A DNA stretch of 34,139 nt. Origin: Prolixibacteraceae bacterium. GTDB lineage: Bacteria; Bacteroidota; Bacteroidia; Bacteroidales; Prolixibacteraceae. The stretch's first letter is position 1. The number at the start of each line of letters is the position of its first letter. The DNA is taken from NCBI GenBank assembly GCA_009773765.1, contig WTWZ01000025.1, forward strand, positions 1 to 34,139, written 5' to 3'. The translations under genes and the position numbers were made by a program. The notes beneath the pieces were generated by a model. That model saw nothing but the letters and a program-made list of their open reading frames with translations. It was not told where the DNA came from and made no database searches. This document shows positions 1 through 8,385 of this stretch, piece by piece.

Positions 1-1
1 T

Positions 2-3000
2 TTATTTATAAAGCCATATTTTCAATAACGATAATAATTTTTGCACATCCACCGGTTTCGGTATGTAATCGTTGGCCCCGCTGTCGATGGCTTTCTGATA
101 ATCCTCTTTCATTGCCTTGGCCGAAAGGGTAATGATAGGTATGTTTTTTGTTTCAGGCGTACTTCTTATTATTTTCATTGCCTCGTACCCATCCATAACA
201 GGCATCATAATATCCATTAAAACCAGATCGATAACTGAATTGTTTTTCAGCATGTCGATGGCTGCGGCTCCGTTTTCTGCTTCAAAAACTTCAATTTCCC
301 GTTCTTCAAGAATTTGTGCAATGGCAAACACATTACGGATGTCGTCGTCAACCACTAAAACTTTTTTGCCTTTAAAGGTAACGCTTTCAGTAATTTCCGG
401 CACAACCTTTTGTGATTTGTACGCTTTGTTGGCCACCTGGTGCAGGAAAAGGGTTACTTCGTCCATCAGCCTTTCGTCTGATTTCAAACCTTTTATCACG
501 ATGGAATCGGAAAATTTTTGCAGTTCGCGCAACTCTTTTCCCGAAAGTTCCCTTGCTGTATGAATGATTACATTGGGGATAGGCACATCCCCGGCTTTAA
601 GTTTTCGGAGGAGTTCGTTGCCGGAAAAATCGGGCAGTCCCAAATCGAGGATGATGCAATCGAAAGGCCTGGTGACAATCATTTCGTAGGCTTGCTGCCC
701 GGTTTTAGCTTCGTGTAAAACAAGGTCTTTATTTTGAAACAGCAAATGAATAGCTTCGCGGGTGGATGGATCGTCTTCTACCACAAGGATTTGCTTGTAA
801 TCTGACAATGTATTGTTTTCAATGTTTTTCGAAATATTCCTGAATTTTTCTGATTCCGGCGTGGTGAGCTCTTCAATTTCGTCGAGAATTGAGTCATCAA
901 TACGGGAAACAAGGTGCAGGGGGAGCCTGCTGGTGAATTTGTTTTCGCCCAGCTTTTGTAAATCGGCAGAATCGCTAAGGCTGTCAGAAATGATTATAGC
1001 CTCGGGTAAAAATTTTTCAGCTAGTTCAATTCCGTCGTTAACCCCCGCCGCCACCAGGCCATTGAAGTTGCGCTTATGGCAAAGCTCAAGTAGTTTTTGC
1101 GCTTTTTCTTTTTCGTTGTGAATAATTAAAACCATCAACCGTTGAACCGCCGAACTCCTGTCGTCTTCAATAAAAACCGGCAGTCCTTCACTTTTTTGCT
1201 TATGTTCAGCAATTACCTGGTTGCTTTGTATTTTGAATTTTATGTTGTATTCCAAAGCGGCTTTTTCGTCAGCCAGGTTTTTGTAGCCAATTCCAACCAG
1301 GTTGCTGTCGAGCGGCAGGTAAACAGTAAAAACCGAACCTTTCCCTTCAACGCTTTCAACATGAATTTCACCGCCTAAAACGCGGATAAGTTGTTTTGAA
1401 ATGGAAAGCCCCAAACCGGTGCCGCCATATTTTCTCGAAATGCTTCCATCGGCCTGCTGGAAGGCTTCGAAAATATCATCGATTTTGGATTGGGGAATTC
1501 CTACGCCAGTATCTTCAACGGCTATAAAAAATGTATTGTCAGGTTTTAAATTCGGATTTAACAGATTTACTCTTGACGTGGTTAGCCCTATGTTAACTTT
1601 TACCCCACCGTTGGTGGTAAATTTAAACGCATTTGACAGCAGGTTTTTAATAATCTGCATCAGCCGCTGTTTGTCTGAAAAAACAAAACCCGGAAAACCA
1701 ACTGTCATGTTTACCCCAAAGGATAATCCTTTATTATCGGCCACCGGTTTAAAGTTGTGCAATATTTCCGATTTTATTTCTTCTGTGTTCACCTGGTCGA
1801 AATTGTAAGTCATTTTTCCAGCTTCAATTTTCGATAAATCGAGGATTTCATTGATCAGTTCGACTAAATCCTTGCCGCTCTTGTAAATGATTTTTACAGA
1901 TTTCAGTTGTTCCTCGTTCAGGTTTCCTTTTTTGTTTTCACTTAATAATTTCGAAAGAATAAGTAAACTGTTGAGCGGTGTGCGCAGTTCATGCGACATA
2001 TTGGCCAGAAATTCCGATTTGTACTGGCTGGCCATTTTCAGTTCCCTGTTCATTTCGCGCAGTTTTTCCTGCTGGATATTGAGGTGTTTTTCGTTTTCGG
2101 ATAAAATTTTGGTTTGTTCGGCCAGTTCTTCGTTGGCTACCCTGAGTTCCTCTTCCTGTGATTTTAATTCCTCGTTTGCCACCCTTAATTCCTCTTCCTG
2201 AGCCCTTAGTTCTTCGTGCCGCGCCCTTAATTCTTCCTGCTGCTGTTTAAGCTGGTCGTTTATTGCCTGCAATTCTTCCTGCTGGGCGTTTAATTTCTCA
2301 TTTCTCAACCGAACTTCTATTTCCAGTTTTTTTATTGTTGTCACATCTTTTGAAATTCCGAATGTACCAATACATTTTCCAGTTTCGTCATACATTGGGA
2401 GTTTAGTAACCGATGTCCAAAGTTCATCACCGTTTTCATCAGTTCCCTGTCTGATTTCGTCAATGAAACCTTTCCCTTTTTTGATAATTTCCTGTTCTTC
2501 ATCGAAATATCTTTTGGCATCTTTTGGAGGATGGAAATCGAAATCGGACTTACCCAGTATATCGTCTGAAGATTTTGCTTCAAATAGTGGGACCATCGAC
2601 TCGCTAACGCGCAGAAATTTACTGTCTGTATTTTTAAAATAAACGTAATCGGGCAAAGTTTTCAGCATCGAATCAAGCAGGGCTTTTTCCCGAATCAGGT
2701 TTTCCTTGATAGTGATGTTTTCCTGCAGTTCTATTTTTAGTTTTTCATCGCGCAATTTTAACTCTTCCGACTGTTCCAGCGTTTTGTCGAGCAGCTCTTT
2801 ATGCCGGTAACGCGCAACCGCGGCGCCGAGGTTTACATTAATTTTTTCGGCAACCAGTTTCATAAATTCAATTTTCAGTTCCGAAAACCCGTTAACAGGG
2901 GCAAGTTCGATCACACCCTGTATCCGGCTATTGTAATGCATTGGCAGCAGGTAAATTTTTTCGGGTACAATTTCACCGCTTGCACTGTAAACTTTCAGGA

Positions 3001-4276
3001 ATTTTTCTTTTGTGTTAACAATTTGCAGTTCTTTATGCAGGGCGGCTCCCCCAACCAGGTTTTCACCGGGCCTGATAATTTTTTTCACTTCATCAATATC
3101 CAGTCCAACCGTTCCGGTAAGTTCCAGATGTTCAAGCACTTCATCAAAAACGTAAACTGCCCCCATTTCTGCTTCCAGAAAATGACTAAGCCACGTAATA
3201 ATCCTTCCCGACAATTCTCTTACTGTGAAGTTTCCGCGCATTTGGTCTTCCAGGCGGTTTAACCCGTTTTGCAGCCAGATTTCCCTGTCGTTTTTCAGTT
3301 TGATTTGCTCGAGCCGGGCGGCCATCATGTTGAGCGAAACCGTCAGTTTATCTTCATCCGATCTGGGTTTTAGTTTAATGCTGTAATCGCCGTTTGCCAC
3401 CTTGTCCGAATATGATACAATTTCCTGTAACCCCACCTGAATTTCTGAAAATGCCCTCGAAAGATCGCCGATTTCGTTTTCGGTGTCGAAATTTACCGAG
3501 GTGCTTAAATTCCCTTTTGCAATTTTTTTGAAATTGTCGGCCAAACGGTTTAACGGATTGGAGATGGAGCGCGAAATGTACAGGGCAATCAATGTTCCGG
3601 TTGAAATCAGGATAAAAACAATCAGCGCTAATGAAAACACAAGCAGCCTGTTGATAAACCCGGTTAAGGTGTAAACAGCTTTTGAAGATTCCTGGGAAAT
3701 TGTATTTACTTTTCGGAAATTATCATAGAGTTTAGTCAGTTTTTGATCGGTTTTATCCTGAAAATAATCCCCGATGCCAAAGGTTACCTCATCAACCAAA
3801 ACCGCAGCATCGTTAGCTGTGTGCTGGATATCCTTAATTCTTGACGGAATAAACCTGACAAAACTTTTAAACTGATTGCCAAATTGCTCTACTTTTTTGA
3901 TATCATAACCGGCGCCTTCCTTGAAAATGTCGTAAAACAACGGCAACCACTCTTCCCGGGGCATTGCCTGCATAAAACTGTCAATCTTCGAAAATGTAAA
4001 TGCAATGCTATGGGCTTTTTTAAAGTGACTGACAGAAGTCTCAAGGTCATTCATATTCCCCGAAATTTCGCACTTATAAAAATACATGGCGCCGGTTTGA
4101 AAATTTTCGACAAACTCAAGTTGTTTGTTTACCACAACAACAACTGACTGGCTTATTTTTAACAAATAGCTGGTAACCAGACCCATAACTATAAGGCTGG
4201 CGATAAACATATAAATAAGAACTGCCAGTTTTGATTTAACATTCAAATTCAAAAAACGTGTTTTAATACTGCCCAT
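2..4276 (-). CDS. Hybrid sensor histidine kinase with GAF, PAS and three receiver-like domains
   Basis: Membrane sensor kinase of 1424 residues, ligand unknown. Order seen: TM helix about 15-40, extracytoplasmic region about 41-207, TM helix about 210-234, HAMP 235-285 with a second HAMP-like stretch to about 325, GAF about 350-490, PAS about 530-645 (PDYVYFKN), a heptad coiled coil about 655-750, HisKA with FLANMSHELRTPLN (His762), HATPase (NLLSNAFKFT, EDTGVGIP, GGTGLGLS). Then come a degenerate receiver about 1045-1130 and two intact receivers with phospho-acceptors Asp1211 (LDLGLPD) and Asp1355 (MDIMMPVMDG). I start at the ATG at 4276; a TTG three codons upstream would also be open. The stop is at 2-4, so the gene is complete. 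Family role: multistep phosphorelay. No partner regulator is visible on this side. It is divergent from the gene at 4700. Confidence 0.95.
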   Translation of the reverse strand: MGSIKTRFLNLNVKSKLAVLIYMFIASLIVMGLVTSYLLKISQSVVVVVNKQLEFVENFQTGAMYFYKCEISGNMNDLETSVSHFKKAHSIAFTFSKIDSFMQAMPREEWLPLFYDIFKEGAGYDIKKVEQFGNQFKSFVRFIPSRIKDIQHTANDAAVLVDEVTFGIGDYFQDKTDQKLTKLYDNFRKVNTISQESSKAVYTLTGFINRLLVFSLALIVFILISTGTLIALYISRSISNPLNRLADNFKKIAKGNLSTSVNFDTENEIGDLSRAFSEIQVGLQEIVSYSDKVANGDYSIKLKPRSDEDKLTVSLNMMAARLEQIKLKNDREIWLQNGLNRLEDQMRGNFTVRELSGRIITWLSHFLEAEMGAVYVFDEVLEHLELTGTVGLDIDEVKKIIRPGENLVGGAALHKELQIVNTKEKFLKVYSASGEIVPEKIYLLPMHYNSRIQGVIELAPVNGFSELKIEFMKLVAEKINVNLGAAVARYRHKELLDKTLEQSEELKLRDEKLKIELQENITIKENLIREKALLDSMLKTLPDYVYFKNTDSKFLRVSESMVPLFEAKSSDDILGKSDFDFHPPKDAKRYFDEEQEIIKKGKGFIDEIRQGTDENGDELWTSVTKLPMYDETGKCIGTFGISKDVTTIKKLEIEVRLRNEKLNAQQEELQAINDQLKQQQEELRARHEELRAQEEELRVANEELKSQEEELRVANEELAEQTKILSENEKHLNIQQEKLREMNRELKMASQYKSEFLANMSHELRTPLNSLLILSKLLSENKKGNLNEEQLKSVKIIYKSGKDLVELINEILDLSKIEAGKMTYNFDQVNTEEIKSEILHNFKPVADNKGLSFGVNMTVGFPGFVFSDKQRLMQIIKNLLSNAFKFTTNGGVKVNIGLTTSRVNLLNPNLKPDNTFFIAVEDTGVGIPQSKIDDIFEAFQQADGSISRKYGGTGLGLSISKQLIRVLGGEIHVESVEGKGSVFTVYLPLDSNLVGIGYKNLADEKAALEYNIKFKIQSNQVIAEHKQKSEGLPVFIEDDRSSAVQRLMVLIIHNEKEKAQKLLELCHKRNFNGLVAAGVNDGIELAEKFLPEAIIISDSLSDSADLQKLGENKFTSRLPLHLVSRIDDSILDEIEELTTPESEKFRNISKNIENNTLSDYKQILVVEDDPSTREAIHLLFQNKDLVLHEAKTGQQAYEMIVTRPFDCIILDLGLPDFSGNELLRKLKAGDVPIPNVIIHTARELSGKELRELQKFSDSIVIKGLKSDERLMDEVTLFLHQVANKAYKSQKVVPEITESVTFKGKKVLVVDDDIRNVFAIAQILEEREIEVFEAENGAAAIDMLKNNSVIDLVLMDIMMPVMDGYEAMKIIRSTPETKNIPIITLSAKAMKEDYQKAIDSGANDYIPKPVDVQKLLSLLKIWLYK

Positions 4277-4627
4277 TTTTGTCAATTCTGAAGTGGTTTC
4301 GTAAAAAGTGCAAAATATACAAAATAAACAAAATCTTTTCTGTTTTGTAATTCCTTGTTTGTAACTTGTATCCGGTAATTTGAATAAAAAATTCCTGTAC
4401 GCCAGCTTTTATTTATTTCCCGGATTCTCGCTACCTATTTATGTCCCATCGTGTTCAAACCAACAAATTATACTTGAGTTACAATTTTTTTGAAATGACT
4501 GATAGTAAAAATCGAAAGTGAAAATATTCTTTCCAAAAAATTCTGGGCACCCATAAAAATGCAAAACCCGGAAATATGGCTGGAATTGACTGGTTATAAT
4601 TCACACCCAGTTGATTAATAAAAAATA
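4277..4627. other. Intergenic region between divergent genes
   Basis: AT-rich spacer between the minus-strand hybrid kinase and the plus-strand secreted-protein gene. No convincing ORF. On the minus strand, 4311-4319 reads TATATTTTG, one base longer than the Bacteroidota -7 consensus and about 35 nt before the kinase ATG; it could be the kinase promoter, but I find no matching -33 element. Nothing else recognised before the palindrome at 4628. Confidence 0.4.
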
Positions 4628-4672
4628 AAATACTATTTAGTATTGTAATTTAAATTATTTTTGTAAATTGTT
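4628..4672 (+). promoter_or_regulatory. Palindrome plus promoter module, copy 1
   Basis: AAATAC-N6-GTATT(G) (4628-4645) is an 18-bp imperfect palindrome. Exactly 15 nt later comes TTGTAAATTGTT (4661-4672). TAAATTGT (4664-4671) resembles the Bacteroidota -7 box, and the right arm of the palindrome (TATTG) lies 18 nt upstream, in the -33 position. A regulator bound to the palindrome would therefore overlap the -33 element. The same two blocks at the same spacing recur at 7502-7546. Between this module and the ATG, GATATTTA-N5-TAAATATC (4673-4693) could fold in the 5' leader. The binding protein is unknown; the AraC-type gene at 5571 is one candidate, though AraC sites are usually direct repeats. 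Confidence 0.6.
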
Positions 4673-4699
4673 GATATTTAATAAATAAATATCATCATT

Positions 4700-5530
4700 A
4701 TGAAAAAGAAGTACAATAATTACGGAAAAGCAATGGCTGCAACGATAATACTCGCTGTTGCATTTAGCGTATTCCCTATATTGGGAAATGCGCAGGAAAA
4801 CGAACCTCAGGCATTTGTCCTGGTAGATTGCCTTAAAATTCCCTTCGAAAATGAAGCAAAGTATCTCGATTTTGTAAAAAACACAGTAGTTCCGTTACAA
4901 AAGGAAAGGATTAAACAAGGTTCGATAGTTGTGTGGTATTTGTATAAAGTAAGGTTTACCGGCGCCGGCGACAATTATAACTATGTGGCTGTAACATTGT
5001 TTGATAAACCGGCAAATATCGAAAGCCCGTTTAGGGGTTTGGATGTTGGAAAAATTCTGCCAGGAAAGGATCTGAATAAAGTACTGCTGGAGGCAAATTC
5101 AATGCGTACGTTAGTTTCAAGCACGCTTCTTCAAAGACAATCGTTTGTTTATCCGCAGAGTGGCCCCGGTGACTTTAAATACCTTCAGATTGATTACATG
5201 AAGGTTCAGCAGGGAAAAGAAGGGGAATATTTTGATGTTGAAAATACTGTTTGGAAACCAATTCATAATGAATTTGTTAAAGCTGGTTCACGTGTTGGCT
5301 GGTCGCTTTGGGGAAGGGTTTTTCCAACAGGCTCAGGTCTTGATTTCCAGTATCTAACAGTAAATTATTTTGATGACTGGTCAAAAATAGGGACTGCTGA
5401 TTATAACGATGCATTTGGCAAAGCACATCCTGGTAAAGATATGAATGAATTGGGTGAAAAAACAAATGCCTCGCGAACACTCGTAAAATCGGAACTTTGG
5501 GAAGTGGTTGAAAGAGCTTTTCCACAGTAA
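4700..5530 (+). CDS. Secreted protein with two tandem repeats of an unrecognised domain
   Basis: 276 residues, function not recognised. A signal peptide (hydrophobic 11-28, cleavage likely after GNA at about 31) predicts periplasmic or outer-surface location. There is no lipobox cysteine. The mature protein contains two copies of one domain, about 38-150 and about 160-276. Both share a P(L/I)xxE...KxGSxVxW motif, a following xTGxGxxxxYxxV..FD stretch, and a closing GKxxPGKDxN......RTLVxS motif. The size and the alternating strand/helix look are like a dimeric alpha/beta-barrel (NIPSNAP/ABM-like) fold, which is only a guess. It starts at an ATG downstream of the palindrome module, and the AraC-type regulator begins 40 nt after its stop, so the two are probably co-transcribed. 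Confidence 0.85.
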   Translation: MKKKYNNYGKAMAATIILAVAFSVFPILGNAQENEPQAFVLVDCLKIPFENEAKYLDFVKNTVVPLQKERIKQGSIVVWYLYKVRFTGAGDNYNYVAVTLFDKPANIESPFRGLDVGKILPGKDLNKVLLEANSMRTLVSSTLLQRQSFVYPQSGPGDFKYLQIDYMKVQQGKEGEYFDVENTVWKPIHNEFVKAGSRVGWSLWGRVFPTGSGLDFQYLTVNYFDDWSKIGTADYNDAFGKAHPGKDMNELGEKTNASRTLVKSELWEVVERAFPQ

Positions 5531-5570
5531 TATCTGTCACAACTTATTTAATCCTATAAAATAAAACATC

Positions 5571-6455
5571 ATGATAAATAAGTACGATTTTACACTTTCA
5601 GATCCCGATACTTTTAAAGTATTTTCGGCAAAAGACCTCATTTTTCTGTATTGGATTTGCCCGCAGGTTGATAAACACCTGAAACTTTTTAACCACTACA
5701 ACGAGTTAGTTTTCACACTTACAGGCAAAAAAACAATGCATCACAATGGCAAAGCTTATCCGGTGACTGATGATACTTCGCTGTTTATTAAAAAAACAGC
5801 TTATACTACCGAAAAACATGAAATGGTGGGTTGGGAAACACTTGCATTTTTCTTTCAGGATGCGTTTTTACGCCAGGTGTACAATGAATACAGGCAATAT
5901 TTGCCGCTTAAAAATTTACCGCTGCCACCAAAGGAAATGTTTATTCCCATTAAAGTAAATGAAACAATGAAGGCTTTTTGTTACAGTATTGTTCCCTACT
6001 TTAAACAAAAAGTACCACCGTCAGAAAGCTTGCTCGAACTAAAATTTAAGGAAATCATTTTCGTCATACTTTCAGAGCCCGAGAATGCAGGACTACTATC
6101 GTTTGTAAATAGTATTGTCGATCAGCAGAAAACCCCGATTTGGGAGGTGATGGAAGCAAATTATATGTTTAACCTTACTATTGACGAATACGCCCGGATT
6201 GCAGGGCGAAGTACTGCATCATTTAAAAGGGAGTTTAACGAACATTATGGCACATCGCCAGGCAAATGGCTTACCAACCGAAGACTCGAGCGGACAAAAC
6301 TGCTATTGGAAACAAGTAAAAAAACAATCGGCGAAATTATTTACGATACCGGTTTTGAAAACATATCACATTTCAGCCGGATTTTTAAAGAGAATTACGG
6401 ATTGTCGCCGTTGCAATACCGGCAAAACAACCCGGTTGTTTCAATGGCACAGTAG
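5571..6455 (+). CDS. AraC-family transcriptional regulator
   Basis: 294-residue cytoplasmic DNA-binding regulator. The N-terminal about 170 residues are a beta-rich ligand-sensing-like region of the type that precedes AraC DNA-binding domains (FNHYNELVFTLTGKK at 40-54). The C-terminus carries the two helix-turn-helix units: the first about 202-223 (LTIDEYARIAGRSTASFKREF), the second about 251-274 ending in the family signature GFENISHFSRIFKENYGLSP with Tyr-Arg after it. The usual length for this family is 250-300. It sits 40 nt behind the secreted two-repeat gene and is followed by a strong terminator, so those two genes look like one unit. Its target may be the flanking promoters; that is inference. 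Confidence 0.9.
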   Translation: MINKYDFTLSDPDTFKVFSAKDLIFLYWICPQVDKHLKLFNHYNELVFTLTGKKTMHHNGKAYPVTDDTSLFIKKTAYTTEKHEMVGWETLAFFFQDAFLRQVYNEYRQYLPLKNLPLPPKEMFIPIKVNETMKAFCYSIVPYFKQKVPPSESLLELKFKEIIFVILSEPENAGLLSFVNSIVDQQKTPIWEVMEANYMFNLTIDEYARIAGRSTASFKREFNEHYGTSPGKWLTNRRLERTKLLLETSKKTIGEIIYDTGFENISHFSRIFKENYGLSPLQYRQNNPVVSMAQ

Positions 6456-6491
6456 TTTTTATCTGTAACTTTCAGTTTGCATTATTACATT

Positions 6492-6534
6492 CCTGTTTCT
6501 TCAGACGATGTCTGTTGAAACAGGATTTTTTATT
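6492..6534 (+). terminator. Rho-independent terminator after the AraC-type gene
   Basis: CCTGTTTC (6492-6499) pairs with GAAACAGG (6517-6524). Inside, CAGAC (6502-6506) pairs with GTCTG (6510-6514) around a GAT loop, with only a TT/TT mismatch between the two stems. A T-rich tract (ATTTTTTATTT) follows at once. It ends the unit 4700-6455. Confidence 0.88.
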
Positions 6535-6641
6535 TAAAATCCTTTGTACCAGAAGAATTGAATTTTCAGTTTTTATTTGGATTCAATCTAAAAAACAAAA
6601 AAATTGAACTTTTAAGAAAAACATAAATTTTCAGTTCACCT

Positions 6642-6649
6642 TAAATTTG
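6642..6649 (+). promoter_or_regulatory. -7 promoter element of the first TonB-domain paralogue
   Basis: TAAATTTG is an exact TAnnTTTG match, 37 nt before the ATG at 6687. It lies at nearly the same distance from the start as the -7-like box of the second paralogue (7538). No -33 TTTG is seen at the right spacing. Instead an inverted repeat TGAACT (6605-6610)...AGTTCA (6633-6638) lies upstream. The AAATAC-N6-GTATTT palindrome of the other copy is absent here. Confidence 0.45.
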
Positions 6650-6686
6650 ATACGACATTAACATTATAAATTTAAAAGTCAGTATC

Positions 6687-7388
6687 ATGAAAACAAATTT
6701 TTTCTTAGCAGCCGGTATGTTGATAGCAGCTATTGCAACCGGACAAAATCGGGAGTTAATTGAAATTGAAGTAAAGCCACCCGTATTTAAGGGTGATGAA
6801 CCAGGAACAATTAGCGATTTCCTTCAAAAATATGTTGAATATCCTGAAGAATCCCGCCAATGGAAACTTCAGGGGACTGAGGTAGTGCAGTTTGTAGTTA
6901 CCATACAGGGTGAGCTTTCCAACTTTAAGGTTATCAATAGCGTTTCTCCGGGAATAGACAGAGAGGTTATCAGGTTGCTTGAACTAACCAATGGAATATG
7001 GATTCCGGGAACTATCAACGGAGAACCGGCAGCCATGGAAAAAGAGGTATCGCTGGCATTTAAACTTAGTCCGGCAAGCGATTTTGTTGAAAAAGCAAAA
7101 TGGAACATGAAAAAGGGAAATGAGTTGCTTTTTTTGAAAGATCAACCAGGAAAAGCTTTGAAGTATTTCAATATGGCGGTCAATTTTTTACCTAACGATG
7201 ATGCAATTCATGGCATTCGCGGATTCTGTAAATACAGGATGGGAGATGAAAACGGTGCCAATCGCGATTGGGACAGAGCCAATATTCTGGCCGACAGAAA
7301 AGGCAATGTTATCGATTTTGAAAAACTTGCTAAATCGGCCGTTAAACAGCAAGAGCTTGAAAAAATATTGCTTTCCGTTGAAAAGTAA
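6687..7388 (+). CDS. Secreted TonB C-terminal-domain-like protein with TPR-like tail, paralogue 1
   Basis: 233 residues. A signal peptide (hydrophobic 5-18, ATGQ) sends it out of the cytoplasm. Residues about 45-130 match the C-terminal domain of TonB-type proteins (YPEE..., GTEVVQFVVT, ING EPAAMEKEVSLAF). Residues about 137-200 form a TPR-like segment (GKALKYFNMAVNFLPND, KYRMGDENGA). Unlike true energy transducers there is no proline-rich linker, and the only hydrophobic segment is the putative signal peptide. It may therefore bind a periplasmic partner rather than drive transport. The next gene is a gap-free paralogue (146 of 233 positions identical by hand count). What it does is unknown. 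Confidence 0.82.
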   Translation: MKTNFFLAAGMLIAAIATGQNRELIEIEVKPPVFKGDEPGTISDFLQKYVEYPEESRQWKLQGTEVVQFVVTIQGELSNFKVINSVSPGIDREVIRLLELTNGIWIPGTINGEPAAMEKEVSLAFKLSPASDFVEKAKWNMKKGNELLFLKDQPGKALKYFNMAVNFLPNDDAIHGIRGFCKYRMGDENGANRDWDRANILADRKGNVIDFEKLAKSAVKQQELEKILLSVEK

Positions 7389-7501
7389 AGTATAACAAAC
7401 TTGTAGTCGGTTCAAAGCATTACTGCCTTATCTTATATAAAAACAGGTTTTTTAAACAATTATATTACATAAATCAACAATTTGAAAATAATTTAAAACT
7501 A

Positions 7502-7546
7502 AAATACCTTTTAGTATTTATATTCAATTATTTGTTGTAAATTGTT
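7502..7546 (+). promoter_or_regulatory. Palindrome plus promoter module, copy 2
   Basis: AAATAC-N6-GTATTT (7502-7519) is a perfect 6+6 palindrome, and TTGTAAATTGTT (7535-7546) follows after exactly 15 nt, as in the copy at 4628-4672. The -7-like box is TAAATTGT (7538-7545), 36 nt before the ATG at 7582. The shared layout suggests that the gene at 4700 and this paralogue are co-regulated, while paralogue 1 is not. Confidence 0.6.
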
Positions 7547-7581
7547 CATACCTATTTTATAACATTTAAAAGTTCAGTATT

Positions 7582-8283
7582 ATGAAAACAAAACTATTTT
7601 TAGTAGCCGGAATGTTGATAGCAGCTATCGCAACCGGACAAAACAGGATGTTAAATGAAATTGTAGTTGTTTCACCTGCATTTAAAGGTGAAAATCAAAA
7701 ATCGATTAATGATTATTTGCAGAAAAAAGTGGATTATCCGGCTGAAGCAAGCATTTGGAAACACCAGGGAACCGAGGTTGTACAGTTTGTAGTTACGCCC
7801 GAAGGTGAACTTATAGATTTTAAGGTTATTAACAGTGTCTCTTATGAAATCGACAAGGAAGTAATCAGCACTTTGAAGTCAACCTCTGGTAAATGGATTC
7901 CGGGAACAAAAAACGGTGAACCGGTTGCAATGGAAACTGAGGTTTCTATGGCGTTTAAGCTTAACCCGAAAGATAATTTTGTACAAATGGCAAAATGGAA
8001 CTTTCAAACAGGGACTGAGTTGTTATTTACTAAAAACCAACCGAAGAAAGCATTAAAATATTTCGATTGGGCAATTAATTTTCTTCCAAATGATGAAACT
8101 TTGCTGGCAATGAGAGGAATATGTAAATACAAAATGGGCGATGAAAATGGTGCAACCATCGACTTGGATCGGTCTGATATTTTAGCGCAAAGAAAAGGTA
8201 CAACCGTCAATTTTGGAAGCTTCGCTAAAAATCCAGAGAATTTGCAGTATATCGAAAAGATGATGCTTTCAGTTGGTAAGTAA
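7582..8283 (+). CDS. Secreted TonB C-terminal-domain-like protein with TPR-like tail, paralogue 2
   Basis: 233 residues, same length and layout as the preceding gene: signal peptide 1-20, TonB C-terminal-like domain about 45-130 (GTEVVQFVVTPEGEL, WIPGTKNGEPVAMETEVSMAF), TPR-like segment about 137-200 (KKALKYFDWAINFLPNDE). The signal peptide and the core of the TonB-like domain are the best conserved parts between the copies; the far C-terminus is the least. Its own 194-nt upstream gap holds the palindrome module, so it is probably transcribed separately from copy 1. A terminator follows. It is a recent-looking tandem duplication; function unknown. Confidence 0.82.
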   Translation: MKTKLFLVAGMLIAAIATGQNRMLNEIVVVSPAFKGENQKSINDYLQKKVDYPAEASIWKHQGTEVVQFVVTPEGELIDFKVINSVSYEIDKEVISTLKSTSGKWIPGTKNGEPVAMETEVSMAFKLNPKDNFVQMAKWNFQTGTELLFTKNQPKKALKYFDWAINFLPNDETLLAMRGICKYKMGDENGATIDLDRSDILAQRKGTTVNFGSFAKNPENLQYIEKMMLSVGK

Positions 8284-8346
8284 GCATTTAACAATTTTAT
8301 TAATCAAAACCCGTAATGATATTCAGAAAACATATCAGTGTGCCCG

Positions 8347-8383
8347 AAGGATGACCTCGATTTTTTGGGGTCATTCCTTTTTT
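8347..8383 (+). terminator. Terminator between convergent genes
   Basis: AAGGATGACC (8347-8356) pairs with GGTCAT-T-CCTT (8369-8379) with a single bulged T, followed by six Ts. It ends the plus-strand paralogue just before the 3' end of the minus-strand PIG-L gene. Confidence 0.8.
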
Positions 8384-8385
8384 GA

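Noticed and set aside
4277-4285. TTG start for the hybrid kinase
   Set aside because: An ATG lies three codons downstream and no ribosome-binding signal favours the TTG.
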